64,000 bases of DNA from Bradyrhizobium erythrophlei (GCF_900142985.1 NZ_LT670849.1:3224001-3288000); one strand, 5' to 3'. Shown: positions 36,622 through 49,230, counted from the stretch's first letter. The notes: generated by a model from the letters alone, not told the origin. Made by a program: numbers and translations.

Positions 36622-37863
36622 TCACGACCGGTAGTCGCCGTTGATCGCGACATATTCCTTGGTGAGATCGCAGGTCAGCACGCGGTCACGGCCCTTGCCG
36701 AGGCCGAGCGCAACCTTGATGGCGATCTTCGGCTGCTTCATTGCGTTCGAGACTTCCGCTTCGTCATAAGACGGATCGCGCGCGCCGCGCTGCGCGACGC
36801 GGATGCCGTTGAACGCGATCGAGAGCTTGTCGCGATTGGCCGGCTCGCCGGCCTTGCCGACCGCCATCACCACGCGCCCCCAATTGGCGTCCTCGCCCGC
36901 GATCGCCGTCTTCACCAGCGGCGAGTTGGCGATCGACATCGCGATCCTGCGGGCCGATGCTTTCGACACTGCGCCCTCGACCGAGATCTCAACCAGCTTG
37001 CGGGCGCCTTCGCCATCGCGCGCCACCTGCTCGGCAAGGTTCGCAAGCACGGCGTGAAAGGCCTTCACGAAAGCCTTCAGGCGCGGATCGCTGGCGCGGC
37101 TGATCTTCGGCGCGCCGTGGGCCGCGGCCGCGCCGGTCGCAAAGGCGAGCAGCGTATCGGAGGTCGAGGTATCGCCGTCGATGGTGACGGCGTTGAAACT
37201 GTCTTCGACGCCCGCCTTCAGAAGCGATTGCAATGCGCCGGCTGAAATTGGCGCGTCGGTGAAAACGAAGGAAAGCATGGTCGCCATGTCGGGCGCGATC
37301 ATGCCGGCGCCCTTGGCCATGCCGTTGATCGTCACCTTGGCCTTGCCGAGCTTGACCGTTGCGGTCGCGACCTTCGGGAAGGTGTCGGTCGTCATGATCG
37401 CGCGTGCGGCGTCCATCCAGCCTTCGGGCGCGGTCTTCGCCGCAAGATCGTCCAGCACGCCGTCGAACTTCGTGGCGTCGAGCGGTTCGCCGATCACCCC
37501 GGTCGACGCCAGATAAATGTCGCCGGGCTGGCAGCCGACCGCTTTTGCCGCAATCGAAGCCGTCAGCGCCGTCGACTGACGGCCGGTCTTGCCGGTAAAG
37601 GCGTTGGCGTTGCCAGAATTGACCACCAGCGCGCGGGCCTGGCCACGGCCAAGCTTGGCGCGGCACCACTCGACCGGCGCGGAGGGACATTTGGAGCGCG
37701 TGAAGACGCCGGCGACCGTCGTCCCTTTTTCCATGATCGCGAGCAGCACGTCGGTGCGGCCCTTGTAACGGATGCCGGCCGCCGCGGTCGCGAGCTTTAC
37801 GCCGGCAATCGCGGGCATCTCGGGGACGTCGGTCGGGGCGAGGGGAGAGACGGTCGAGGACAT
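36622..37863 (-). CDS. argJ: Bifunctional ornithine acetyltransferase / N-acetylglutamate synthase
   Basis: A 413-residue precursor that self-cleaves at the Ala-Thr bond in [15 protein letters not shown], making the Thr the N-terminal nucleophile of the beta chain. [14 protein letters not shown] segment [17 protein letters not shown] and [15 protein letters not shown] are family hallmarks. It recycles the acetyl group in arginine synthesis and may also make N-acetylglutamate. Convergent with the TadG-like gene. Confidence 0.95.
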   Translation of the reverse strand: MSSTVSPLAPTDVPEMPAIAGVKLATAAAGIRYKGRTDVLLAIMEKGTTVAGVFTRSKCPSAPVEWCRAKLGRGQARALVVNSGNANAFTGKTGRQSTALTASIAAKAVGCQPGDIYLASTGVIGEPLDATKFDGVLDDLAAKTAPEGWMDAARAIMTTDTFPKVATATVKLGKAKVTINGMAKGAGMIAPDMATMLSFVFTDAPISAGALQSLLKAGVEDSFNAVTIDGDTSTSDTLLAFATGAAAAHGAPKISRASDPRLKAFVKAFHAVLANLAEQVARDGEGARKLVEISVEGAVSKASARRIAMSIANSPLVKTAIAGEDANWGRVVMAVGKAGEPANRDKLSIAFNGIRVAQRGARDPSYDEAEVSNAMKQPKIAIKVALGLGKGRDRVLTCDLTKEYVAINGDYRS

Positions 37864-37894
37864 GGGACGCCTTATCCTGAAACGGAAGTTGGAT

Positions 37895-37987
37895 CGTCAT
37901 GGCCGGATTTATTCCGGCCATCCACGTCTTCAGTGCCGTGAACAAGGTCCTAAGACGTGGATGCCCGGCACGAGGCCGGGCATGACG
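37895..37987. repeat. GTCATGGCCGG double palindrome
   Basis: Outer arms CGTCATGGCCGG (from 37895) and CCGGGCATGACG (to 37987) enclose an inner arm pair CCACGTCTT / AAGACGTGG. It is a two-storey version of the palindrome at 11458. It lies between two minus-strand genes, just upstream of argJ. Confidence 0.75.
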
Positions 37988-38018
37988 TCAAATACTGAAA
38001 TTTCGCCGTGAAGTCGAT

Positions 38019-38924
38019 TTACTTCTTCGCCGGCGCCATCTTCGAGTCGACCGGCTTGGCCGCGTCCGGAGCGGGCGTGTTGGAGGCCTGGTCCATGCGC
38101 TCGACCTTTGCGGCTTCGCGGAGCTTGGCGACGTATTCGGCCTGCGCCTTGCGGGTCACGTAGGTTTCGATCTGGGGCTTGACCTGGGCGAAGTCAGGCG
38201 CCTGGCGGTTGCGCTTTTCCTCGACCTTGATGATGTGCCAGCCGAATTGCGACTTCACGGGGTCGGAAATCTTGCCCGGCTCGAGCGCAAACGCGACGGC
38301 GGAGAATTCCGGCACCATCTGGTCCTTGGTGAAGAAGCCGAGGTCGCCGCCATCGGCCGCGCCCGGGTCCTTCGATTTCTTCTTGGCGAGCTCGGCGAAG
38401 TCGGCGCCCTTGGTCAGCTCCGCCTTGATCGCCTTGGCCTCGTCTTCGCTCTCGACCAGGATGTGCCGTGCATGCACTTCCTGCTCGCCCGAGATCTGCT
38501 TGGCGGCCTCGTCATAGACCTTCTTCATGGCATCATCGGTGGTCGCCGCCTTGCCTTCCGCTGCGAGCAGATTGTCCATCAGCAGGCGGTTGCGGGCGAA
38601 AGACAGACGCGCCTTGAAGTCCGGGCGATCCTCGATCTTCTTGTCTTCCGCGGCCTTGGCGACGATCTTCATGTCGATCAGGAAGGCCAGCACGTTTTCC
38701 TTCTTGGTCGCAGGATCCATCTGCGCGAGGCTCGGCCCGAGCTCTTCCTCGGCGAGCGCGACATCGCTCTGGCGGATTTCGGCGCCGTTCACCTTGGCAA
38801 GCACCGGGTTGGCATCTTCAGCGCGGAGCGGCAGGCTCGCGAACAGGGAAATCGCAAGTACGCAGGTGGCGGCGGCAAAGCGGACGTGCGCACCACGTTT
38901 CGCGTCTGATGACGAAGTAGTCAT
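38019..38924 (-). CDS. Parvulin-type peptidyl-prolyl isomerase (PpiC/PrsA-like)
   Basis: A 301-residue exported foldase. The signal peptide ends near residue 36 (LPLRAED). The SurA-like N-terminal helices are followed by a parvulin domain from about 145 to 245 (VHARHILVESEDEAKAIKAE, GGDLGFFTKDQMVPEFSAVA, SQFGWHIIKVEEKR). The C-terminus is Ala/Pro/Lys-rich. It probably assists folding of proteins exported by the divergently placed secA product. Confidence 0.92.
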   Translation of the reverse strand: MTTSSSDAKRGAHVRFAAATCVLAISLFASLPLRAEDANPVLAKVNGAEIRQSDVALAEEELGPSLAQMDPATKKENVLAFLIDMKIVAKAAEDKKIEDRPDFKARLSFARNRLLMDNLLAAEGKAATTDDAMKKVYDEAAKQISGEQEVHARHILVESEDEAKAIKAELTKGADFAELAKKKSKDPGAADGGDLGFFTKDQMVPEFSAVAFALEPGKISDPVKSQFGWHIIKVEEKRNRQAPDFAQVKPQIETYVTRKAQAEYVAKLREAAKVERMDQASNTPAPDAAKPVDSKMAPAKK

Positions 38925-39503
38925 GGAAAATCCTTATCTCGAAAGCCGTATGGCTGTTGCGGCGGGGGCCATTTTCCTGGGTCATGATCTCGTTGGAAAA
39001 CCGGTTTCCACTCTTCCGGACCATGCCCTAAAGCCGCGCGACACTCGCCCAATCACGCCGCCTTGGCAACGCGAAAAGTCTGTCAAAATGATGAAATTGC
39101 GGAAATGCGGGGGGCCTTGGTGGCCGGTGTCATGATGAGACTTTCCGTGGCCGCGGAAGCCCCGACAGGTCCGGATAGTGAACACCCTTCCGCCCCGCGA
39201 TATGACAGTCCGACAACCCCGGGATGAGGGGCTGTTGCCCCTCCGTGGGGGCGCGGGATCGCGCACCTTTGGCGGCGTTGACAAGCCTTTGGGCCAGCCA
39301 TATCTCTGCCCAACCTGAGTCAATGGCTATAACGCTAATTTTCCAGCGTTTTGGCCGTTGAACCCCGGACTGCCGAACTCCCACTTATTCGACGACGAAC
39401 CCGGTCAGGGCCGGACCTTCGCGCGTCACGATGAGTTGATAGGCAGTCCCATCCGGCGGACCACATCACGGCAGCTCTGCCGAAGCTAAAACAGGAAGTT
39501 GGC
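38925..39503. other. Divergent region between PPIase gene and secA
   Basis: A 579-base non-coding stretch that must contain promoters for both genes. It holds the repeat at 38981-39028. Open frames within it are short and not protein-like. An AGGAAG about 10 bases before the secA ATG is a good ribosome-binding site. No SecM-like leader peptide is evident. Confidence 0.6.
38981..39028. repeat. GCATGATC-type palindromic repeat, copy 2 (degenerate)
   Basis: GTCATGATCTCGTTGGAAAA at the left and TTCCGGACCATGCCC at the right form a decayed version of the repeat at 593. The core GGAAAACCGGTTTCC is itself palindromic. Confidence 0.6.
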
Positions 39504-42338
<2,835 letters not shown>

Positions 42339-42382
42339 GGGTTAAGGCCCTCACGCCACCATCCCTCCGAGACTTTACGCGC

Positions 42383-42745
42383 CTAACGCGCCACCTTGAG
42401 CAGCGGAATGCTGTTGGGGTCCGGCGGGGCCGGCATTTGCCGCAAGTAGGCGTAGATGTCGGCCGCATCCTGGTCGGAGATCACGGCCGCCTCATAGGGC
42501 GGCATCTGGTTGGCGGGATGACGGAGCTGATTGACGAACCCGTCGAACGGAAATTCGGTGCGCGACACGCGCGGCCCCGTCATAGGGGCGCCCTGGCCGG
42601 CCAGACCGTGGCACTGATAGCATCCGGTCTCTTGATAGAGCGCCTTGCCGTGTTCGATGTTGCCGAAAGGGGCGCCCGCTTGCTGGGCCGCCGCAGCGCC
42701 AACCGTGAGCGTCAGGGTCACAAGCGTGAGGCTGAAGTTCTTCAT
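42383..42745 (-). CDS. Periplasmic c-type cytochrome
   Basis: A 120-residue class I cytochrome c. The signal peptide (MKNFSLTLVTLTLTVGAAAA) ends near residue 20. The haem motif is CYQCH, and the axial Met is probably in ANQMPPYEAAVISDQD. One haem is expected. It starts 11 bases after the stop of the upstream ThDP-enzyme gene, so the two are almost certainly one transcript and may exchange electrons. Confidence 0.93.
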   Translation of the reverse strand: MKNFSLTLVTLTLTVGAAAAQQAGAPFGNIEHGKALYQETGCYQCHGLAGQGAPMTGPRVSRTEFPFDGFVNQLRHPANQMPPYEAAVISDQDAADIYAYLRQMPAPPDPNSIPLLKVAR

Positions 42746-42756
42746 CGTTTGCACCC

Positions 42757-44709
42757 TCAACGTGGCTGCGTGATGACGTCGATCAGCACGGGCTGACCGG
42801 CTTTCACGGCAGCGATGCCCTTGCGGAACGCGTCGGCCAGATCGTTGGGGTCTTCGATCGGCCCGATGCCGAGCGCGCCATAGCCAAGCGCGATCTTCGC
42901 GTAATCGATGTTCGGATTGTCGATGGTGGTGCCGATCGGCGTGTTGCGTATGCCGCGATTGTGCCGGTTCGCCATGCGCTGCACGTGCATGATCTCCTGA
43001 TGATAGGCGCGGTTGTTCTGGATGATCGTCAGGTAGGGGATGTTGTGATGTGCGGCGGTCCACATTGTATGCGGCGCCATGTTGAACTCGCCGTCGCCGC
43101 AGACATTGATCACGACGCGGCCGCCGCCGGCGTCACGATGGGCCAGCGCCGCGCCTAACGCTGCGACCGGCTGATAGCCAACACCATAGGCGCCCGAGCC
43201 GCCGATGAAGCGGTAATGTTTTTCCAGCGGCCACAGCCGATGCGGCCAGCGGGACGAAAAGTCGCCGTCGGCAACCAGCGCCCAGTCTTCCTTCTGCACT
43301 TGCGCCCACAGCTCCATGTAGAGGCGCGCGGTCGAGATCGGCTTGGCGTCCCATGCGAAGGTCGCCTCGGTGCGCGCGCGTTCCAGTGTGCTGTGGTAGG
43401 CCTGACGCAGCTTTTCGCCGCGCATCTCGCTGGCGTTCTTGCCGCTCGAGGATGTCTCGCGCTGCACGGCCTCGATCAGGAAAGGCAGCGTGGTTTGCGC
43501 GTCCGCCGTGATGCTGAGATCAGTCGCGGTATAGCGCTGGAAATCCTGATAGTTCGCGCGCACCAGCAGATCGTGCGTCGAGATACTGATGACCTTTACC
43601 CCCGGCTTGGTCCGCGGCGAGTCGGTGCGCCAGAGCTGATCGCGCATGGTGTTGAGCTGGCCGAAAAGGTCGACCGGCTCGAGCGAGAGGATGCAGTCGG
43701 CCTGCGCGATCAACGAGCCCGCGCGCTCCGACTGGCAGAGGTAATGCGTGTTCGGCATGTTCATGCGCGCACGGTTGTCGATCACCGGCGCCTGCAACAG
43801 CTCGGCCAGCCGCACCAGATTCTCCATCGCGCTTTGCGAACGCGCATAGCGATCGGCAATGATGACCGGCGCTTCGGCGGCCACCAGCATCTTGGCGGCC
43901 TCGCGCAGTGCGTTCGGATCGCCTGCGGTCTGCGCAGGTATCGTCAAGCGTGGGATCTTGAGTCTGCGCGCTTCATGCTCTTCGAGCGGATCTTCCTGAA
44001 GCTTGCCGTCGGCGACGATAAAGACGGGTCCGGGCGGTTGAGCGCAGGAAAGCGCATAACCGCGCACCGTCGACTCGGCGAAATGCTGCAACGACATCGG
44101 GTAATCGTCCCACTTGACGAAGTCGCGCACGGTGGCCGCGCCATCCTGCACGCTGTGGAACCACTCGACCCCCGGCCGCCGCTCTTCGACAGGGCCGGCA
44201 TTGCCGGTGAAGAGCAGCATCGGAACACGATCGCAATAGGCGTTGTAGATCGCCATCGAGGCATGCTGCGTGCCGACGGTGCCATGCATGATCGCCGCCA
44301 TAGGCTTGCCGGCCACCTTGGCGTAGCCATGCGCCATTCCGACCGATACTTCCTCGTGCAGGCAGGTCAGCCATTCCGGCTTTTTGTTTGCGCCGTAGTT
44401 GATGAAGCTTTCCTGTAAGGCGCGGAAGGTCGAGCCGGGGCAGGACGCCATGTAGTCGATATTTAGTGTCTTGCAGACGTCGACCATGAAGTCGGAGCCG
44501 GTTTTCTCCGTCGTCAGTTGCTCAAGATCCGGCGGCCGCCCTCGTTCTTTGGCTTGATCCGCCGCCGTGGGCATCGTCGCATTCGCTTTGGCGGGTGGCG
44601 CGGTCTGCGCCCGGGATGCGGTCGGCGCGGCCATCGTGGCTCCGCCGGCTGCGACCACCCCTTTGAGAAATCGGCGGCGGTGCAGGCCGGGTGTTTCCGC
44701 TTTGGCCAT
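42757..44709 (-). CDS. Tat-exported thiamine-diphosphate-dependent enzyme
   Basis: A 650-residue acetolactate-synthase-like protein with an export signal. A twin-arginine motif HRRRFLKGVVAAGG is followed by a hydrophobic stretch and ASRAQ cleavage site (about residue 40). The ThDP fold is complete: the activating Glu in LTCLHEEVSVGMAHGYAKVA, a central domain, and the GDGEFN cofactor motif ending in NN. The start at 44709 lies 6 bases after GGGAG. Substrate is unknown. Periplasmic location with a cytochrome c partner suggests an oxidase-type reaction; this is inference. Confidence 0.88.
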   Translation of the reverse strand: MAKAETPGLHRRRFLKGVVAAGGATMAAPTASRAQTAPPAKANATMPTAADQAKERGRPPDLEQLTTEKTGSDFMVDVCKTLNIDYMASCPGSTFRALQESFINYGANKKPEWLTCLHEEVSVGMAHGYAKVAGKPMAAIMHGTVGTQHASMAIYNAYCDRVPMLLFTGNAGPVEERRPGVEWFHSVQDGAATVRDFVKWDDYPMSLQHFAESTVRGYALSCAQPPGPVFIVADGKLQEDPLEEHEARRLKIPRLTIPAQTAGDPNALREAAKMLVAAEAPVIIADRYARSQSAMENLVRLAELLQAPVIDNRARMNMPNTHYLCQSERAGSLIAQADCILSLEPVDLFGQLNTMRDQLWRTDSPRTKPGVKVISISTHDLLVRANYQDFQRYTATDLSITADAQTTLPFLIEAVQRETSSSGKNASEMRGEKLRQAYHSTLERARTEATFAWDAKPISTARLYMELWAQVQKEDWALVADGDFSSRWPHRLWPLEKHYRFIGGSGAYGVGYQPVAALGAALAHRDAGGGRVVINVCGDGEFNMAPHTMWTAAHHNIPYLTIIQNNRAYHQEIMHVQRMANRHNRGIRNTPIGTTIDNPNIDYAKIALGYGALGIGPIEDPNDLADAFRKGIAAVKAGQPVLIDVITQPR

Positions 44710-44780
44710 TGCCATCTCCCGTTTTTGACCGGCCATCGGCGAGGACGATCCGGTGTTGTTGTTTGTCCGGGAAGACTAAC

Positions 44781-44825
44781 GCATGATCCGGAAAAGTGGG
44801 AACCGGTTTTCCGAAAACATCATGC
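44781..44825. repeat. GCATGATC-type palindromic repeat, copy 3
   Basis: GCATGAT (44781-44787) pairs with ATCATGC (44819-44825), and CGGAAAA with TTTTCCG inside. It lies about 70 bases upstream of the ThDP-enzyme start and is the cleanest copy of this family here. Confidence 0.75.
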
Positions 44826-44900
44826 GGGAATGACAACCCTCAAGCGCGATCGCGTGGGATCGCGCATCGAAGATGTGCAGAGGAAGCGTGAGACGCGAAG

Positions 44901-46358
44901 TTACTTCGTCGCCGAGAAGCGGCTGTCGAACGAGCTCGTCGATACGATCGGCTGGGCGCCAGCCACGAGACTCGGAGCAGGTTGCGCGGGCGCTGGCGTG
45001 GCAGCCGGAGCAGGGGCCGCGGCGGCGGTTTCAGTCACCGCCGGCTTGAGCGGTGGCTTGGCGGAAGCCTGTTTGGTTTCCGTCTTGGCCGATTTCGACG
45101 GCTTGACGTCGGCGACCTTCGGCTTGGCCGGGATCGGCGGCGGTGTCGGGTCGGCGGCGGTCGCATCCGCCGACGCGGTGCCACCGAACTTGCGGGCGAG
45201 GCTGGAAAAGAAGCCTTCCGATTCGCCACTTGGTGCTGACGCGACCCGCGTCGAAGACGACGAGAGCGAAGCCGTCAGCGGCTCATCCGGCGAAGTCACG
45301 GACCCGCGCGGCGGATTGACGTGGTCTAGCGGGATGGTGCCGGGCGCGCGTTCCGGCGGATTGAAGACCGACGGAGTTGGGCCCGCTTCCGAAAGGCCGG
45401 TGTTACCGTTCGGAACCCTGGCCGCGAACACCCGATGCATGCCGCCATCGATGCCGGTGTTGAGCTGCGCCACCGGCGTGCCCTTGGAAACCAGCTTGGC
45501 GAATTCGGCGTCGTCGGCCTGCTGCTTCTCGCGCACGGCCTGCGCGACCTCATCCGGGATCACATAGGCCGGGCATTTGGACGAGGCTTCAAACACCGGG
45601 TCGCGCTTGGCGTCCGGCGGCTTGACGCCGTCGAAGACGTATTTCTTCTCGCAGAAATCGACCTTCGGCTCCTGCCGCGTCACTTCGAAATGATCATTGC
45701 CTTCCTTGATCATTTTCCAGAAGGCCATGTGCGGGCTGTTGCGATGGCGCGCCATGTTGAGCGCGGTCATGTGGAACGGATAGGCCTGGAACTGGAACGA
45801 CTTCTGGCCGCCGAAAAAGGACTCGCGGCCGAGCGAGTAGATTTCCGCGATCTGTTCGTCGGTCATCGCGTAACAGCCGCGCGACGAGCAGTCGCCATGG
45901 ACCATCAGCTCCGAGCCGGTACGGCCGAGCGAGCGGTCATAGGCATTCGGATAGCCGGTGTTGAAGGAGAGATAATAGGCCGACGTCGGATTCATCTGCC
46001 CCGGCGTGATCGCATAGAAACCCTCCGGGGCCTGGCGGTCGCCTTCGCGGACCTTCGGTCCGAGATCGCCCGACCAGCGGCAGATCGGATAGGTCTTCAA
46101 CAGCGCGAAGCGGCCGGTGCGGTCCTGCTTCCAGACCTCGAGCTCGGCTTCCTGTTTGAAGAGCCGGACCAGGATCGGCGATTGCAGATCCATGTTCTTT
46201 TCGACCATCGCCGCGAGCAGTTTGGGCGGGACGGGCTGGTTGGCCTTGGCGTTGGTGGCGAGCGAACCAATCTCGTCGCTATTGCAGCCGGCAAGAAGCG
46301 CACCTGCCGACAGCGCGACAGATGTCATGAGCGCGCGAACCAACGAGCCACGAATCAA
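44901..46358 (-). CDS. L,D-transpeptidase (YkuD) lipoprotein
   Basis: A 485-residue murein-active protein. With a TTG start at 46358, 7 bases after GGAG, it has a lipoprotein signal (MIRGSLVRALMTS then LLAGC). The YkuD domain spans about 60-210 and has the catalytic motif MVHGDCSSRGCYAMTDEQ (His, Ser, Cys). The C-terminal 150 residues are Ala/Pro/Lys-rich and probably disordered. It would form 3-3 cross-links or anchor proteins to peptidoglycan. An ATG at 46328 would remove the charged start of the signal. Confidence 0.85.
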   Translation of the reverse strand: MIRGSLVRALMTSVALSAGALLAGCNSDEIGSLATNAKANQPVPPKLLAAMVEKNMDLQSPILVRLFKQEAELEVWKQDRTGRFALLKTYPICRWSGDLGPKVREGDRQAPEGFYAITPGQMNPTSAYYLSFNTGYPNAYDRSLGRTGSELMVHGDCSSRGCYAMTDEQIAEIYSLGRESFFGGQKSFQFQAYPFHMTALNMARHRNSPHMAFWKMIKEGNDHFEVTRQEPKVDFCEKKYVFDGVKPPDAKRDPVFEASSKCPAYVIPDEVAQAVREKQQADDAEFAKLVSKGTPVAQLNTGIDGGMHRVFAARVPNGNTGLSEAGPTPSVFNPPERAPGTIPLDHVNPPRGSVTSPDEPLTASLSSSSTRVASAPSGESEGFFSSLARKFGGTASADATAADPTPPPIPAKPKVADVKPSKSAKTETKQASAKPPLKPAVTETAAAAPAPAATPAPAQPAPSLVAGAQPIVSTSSFDSRFSATK

Positions 46359-46610
46359 TGCAAAGCTCCACACCCAACAGGCAAATCTCGCACCCCAAAC
46401 CAGCGTCGATGCCCTGAAGCCATTGAATAAAAGTTTATCCTTAAAGGCCCCGCCGTCGCAAGCCGGGGATGCCTGCGCGACCCATGCGCCGATGCGCATA
46501 GTGAACCGAATCTAAACAAGCCGCCAAAGGCCAAATTGCGGCCAAAAGGGCGGAAATTTGGAGAGAATGCGGCAGCGGAGCTTGGTATGAATCGCCAAAA
46601 AAGCGCCGCC

Positions 46611-47573
46611 TCAGAACGGCTTCCGGCCGATATCGAGGAATTTCTGCCGCCGTTGCCTGCGGATCGCGTCGGCGTCCATCTGCTTGAGCTCGCCCAGCGC
46701 CTGGGAGATCGCATCGCCCGTGTTGGCGATCATAATAGCCGGGTCGCGATGAGCGCCCCCGACCGGCTCTTTGAGGATCTGGTCGATCACGCCGAATCGC
46801 AGCATGTCCTGGGCGGTAATCTTCATGTTGGTAGCGGCCTCCTGGGCCTTGGTCCCGTCGCGCCACAGGATCGAGGAGGCGGCCTCCGGCGAGATCACGC
46901 TGTAGATCGCGTGCTCGTACATCAGGACACGATTGGCGGTGGTGATGGCGATCGCGCCGCCGGACATGCCCTCGCCGGTGATGATCGCGACATTCGGCAC
47001 GCCCAGCGAAAGGCAGGCATCGGTCGAGCGTGCAATCGCCTCGGCCTGTCCGCGTTCCTCGGCGCCGATGCCGGGATAGGCGCCGGCGGAATCGACGATC
47101 GACAGCACGGGAATGCCGAAGCGATCCGCCATCTCCATCAGCCGCACCGCCTTGCGATACCCTTCCGGGCGCGCCATGCCGAAATTGTGCTTGATGCGGG
47201 AGTCGGTGCTGGCGCCTTTTTCCTGGCCCATCACGCAAATGCTCTCGCCACGGAAACGGCCAAAGCCGCCGACCAGCGCCTCATCCTCGGCGAACTTGCG
47301 ATCGCCGGCGAGCGGGGTGAATTCCGTGATCAATCCGGCGATGAAATCGGTGAAATGCGGTCGCTGCGGATGGCGCGCGACCAGCGTCTTCTGCCACGGC
47401 GTCAGGTTGGCGTAGAGGTCGGCCAGCGCCTGCGCGGCCTTGTCCTCGATCCGCGAAATCTCCTCGCCGATGTCGCTGCCGGACGCTGCAAGCACGCGCA
47501 ATTCATCGATCTTGGAATCGAGTTCGGCGACCGGCTTTTCGAAATCGAGGTAGCTGCGCATGTGATCCGGCAT
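46611..47573 (-). CDS. accA: Acetyl-CoA carboxylase carboxyltransferase subunit alpha
   Basis: A 320-residue subunit that, with AccD, transfers carboxyl from biotin to acetyl-CoA to make malonyl-CoA for fatty-acid synthesis. MRSYLDFEKPVAELDSKIDE is the standard N-terminus, with FGMARPEGYRKAVRLM, VDSAGAYPGIGAEERGQAEA and GEGMSGGAIAI in the crotonase-like core. The start at 47573 fits homologues. No accD in the window, as usual for this phylum. Confidence 0.96.
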   Translation of the reverse strand: MPDHMRSYLDFEKPVAELDSKIDELRVLAASGSDIGEEISRIEDKAAQALADLYANLTPWQKTLVARHPQRPHFTDFIAGLITEFTPLAGDRKFAEDEALVGGFGRFRGESICVMGQEKGASTDSRIKHNFGMARPEGYRKAVRLMEMADRFGIPVLSIVDSAGAYPGIGAEERGQAEAIARSTDACLSLGVPNVAIITGEGMSGGAIAITTANRVLMYEHAIYSVISPEAASSILWRDGTKAQEAATNMKITAQDMLRFGVIDQILKEPVGGAHRDPAIMIANTGDAISQALGELKQMDADAIRRQRRQKFLDIGRKPF

Positions 47574-47803
47574 CAAGACAATATAGGGAGAAAGCCACCC
47601 TGGAGCGAAGTGACTCCCGGGTTGCGCGAAGAAAGCGCGCGCTATCAAATAGTTAGCGTACGCTCCAGCGTCAGCGATGATTCCCTTCGGCGAAGCAGGC
47701 GGAGGGAAGCGAGCGGAAAAGTTCTTTCGGGGGAGACGCGACCGAAGTCAAGAAGTTCGCCCGGGGGGTGTGTGGATCGGGCCGCTGGGGGCAAGCGCAT
47801 GCG

Positions 47804-48766
47804 CTATCCCTCGGATAGCGGATGCAGATCGCGCACCAGGCTCTTCAGCCGCTCCTCGACCACGTGGGTATAGATCTGGGTCGTCGAAATATCGGTGTGA
47901 CCAAGCAGCGTTTGCACCACGCGCAAATCGGCGCCGTTGTGCAAAAGATGACTGGCGAATGCGTGGCGCAGCACGTGCGGCGACACCAGCCGCGGCGCGA
48001 GGCCCGCGGCGGCGGCGAGCTCCTTCAGGTCGCGTGCGAAATGCTGCCGCGTCAGATGCCCGCTTTCGCCGAAGGAAGGAAACAGCCATTTCGAAACGAC
48101 AGCATTTTTCGCCCTTGAACCTTTAAGCGCCTCCATCGCCGCAAGGTAGTCGGCCATCGCGTGGCGCGATGCCTCGTTGAGCGGCACCAGCCGCTCCTTG
48201 TTGCCCTTGCCGCGCACGACGATCATGCGGGCGTCGCTGCGTGAGGCCGACACCGGCAGTGCCACCAGTTCGGAGACACGTAGGCCCGTGGCGTAAAGCA
48301 CCTCGAGCAGGCAATAAAGCCGCATCGCGCGAAGCCGCTCCTGAGACGAAGTGCCGGCTTCCTCCGCCAAAGCCTTGGCGCGCGTCAACAGGCGATCGAC
48401 GTCGGATATCGAGAGCACCTTGGGCAGGCCGCGGCCGCGCTTGGGTCCCGACAAGATCGCCGCCGGATCGTCGGCGCGAATCCGCTCGTTGAGCAGGAAA
48501 CGAAACAGATGCCGCATCGCCGACAGCCGACGCGCTACGCTGGACGACTTGAATCCTCTGGTGTCGAGGTCGGCGAGATAATCGCGCAAGGATTGGGTCT
48601 CGGCGCCGGCAAAGCTCTCGCTTTCGCCGGCGAGGAAAGCTGAAAGATCGGTCAGGTCGCGGCGATAGGCATCGAGCGTGTTGGCGCCCGCGCCTTGCTC
48701 GGCGGCGAGCATGTCGAGGAACAGGTCGATCAGCCTGGCGTCGGAAGGTTTGGCGCGCATTGGCAA
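47804..48766 (-). CDS. xerD: Tyrosine recombinase XerD
   Basis: A 320-residue site-specific recombinase resolving chromosome dimers at dif. The SAM-like N-terminal domain (EQGAGANTLDAYRRDL) precedes the catalytic domain with Arg in LYATGLRVSEL, HxxR in HVLRHAFASHLL, and the Tyr nucleophile in LGHTDISTTQIYTHV. Its genomic neighbours (accA, aroK) are the conserved chromosomal setting of XerD, not of a mobile-element integrase. Confidence 0.95.
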   Translation of the reverse strand: MPMRAKPSDARLIDLFLDMLAAEQGAGANTLDAYRRDLTDLSAFLAGESESFAGAETQSLRDYLADLDTRGFKSSSVARRLSAMRHLFRFLLNERIRADDPAAILSGPKRGRGLPKVLSISDVDRLLTRAKALAEEAGTSSQERLRAMRLYCLLEVLYATGLRVSELVALPVSASRSDARMIVVRGKGNKERLVPLNEASRHAMADYLAAMEALKGSRAKNAVVSKWLFPSFGESGHLTRQHFARDLKELAAAAGLAPRLVSPHVLRHAFASHLLHNGADLRVVQTLLGHTDISTTQIYTHVVEERLKSLVRDLHPLSEG

Positions 48767-48831
48767 ACCCTAACTCGCAAATCCTTGACGAACCCTCTCC
48801 CGCCACACCAAGCGGCCGCCGCCAGCCGCAC

Positions 48832-48978
48832 TTACTTCTTGAGGAACTTGTCCGGCGGCACGTTGATGGTCATTTCGCGAGGCTTCGGATTGACGAAGTT
48901 CGCCAGCGCAAAGATTGTCCCGTAGACGACCCCCACGATGATCGCGACCACGGTCAAAAAGCGGAACAGGCTCGGCAT
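48832..48978 (-). CDS. Small single-pass membrane protein
   Basis: A 48-residue protein not previously obvious because of its length. It reads MPSLFRFLTVVAIIVGVVYG, then a second hydrophobic stretch and a polar tail with FVNPKPREMTINVPPDKFLK. One transmembrane helix (about 5-30) and a short basic periplasmic or cytoplasmic tail. It lies between xerD and divergent aroK; I recall equivalent short proteins beside xerD in Bradyrhizobium, but no function. Confidence 0.75.
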   Translation of the reverse strand: MPSLFRFLTVVAIIVGVVYGTIFALANFVNPKPREMTINVPPDKFLKK

Positions 48979-49230
48979 GTGACAGGGGTCTGATTCAGTC
49001 GCCTCGACTGGTGGCGTGGATCTGACATTCGCTACCCATCTGGCCGTTGCGAGGGGACGCGGACGCTAGAATCGGACCACCAGGCAAATTAACCTTGAAT
49101 TCATCGGAACTGGCCTGACTTGACTACCACCATGTTCGACATTTCGTTGCAAGGGTTTATCGCTATCCCTAGCAACGGTATGAGCGGCGGTAGTATGGTC
49201 GCTCGCTAGCCAACTCTGCCGATTGAAGAA

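Noticed and set aside
47804..48766. Tyrosine recombinase as sign of a genomic island
   Set aside because: Length, motifs and position between accA and aroK match chromosomal XerD; no tRNA or attachment repeats are nearby.
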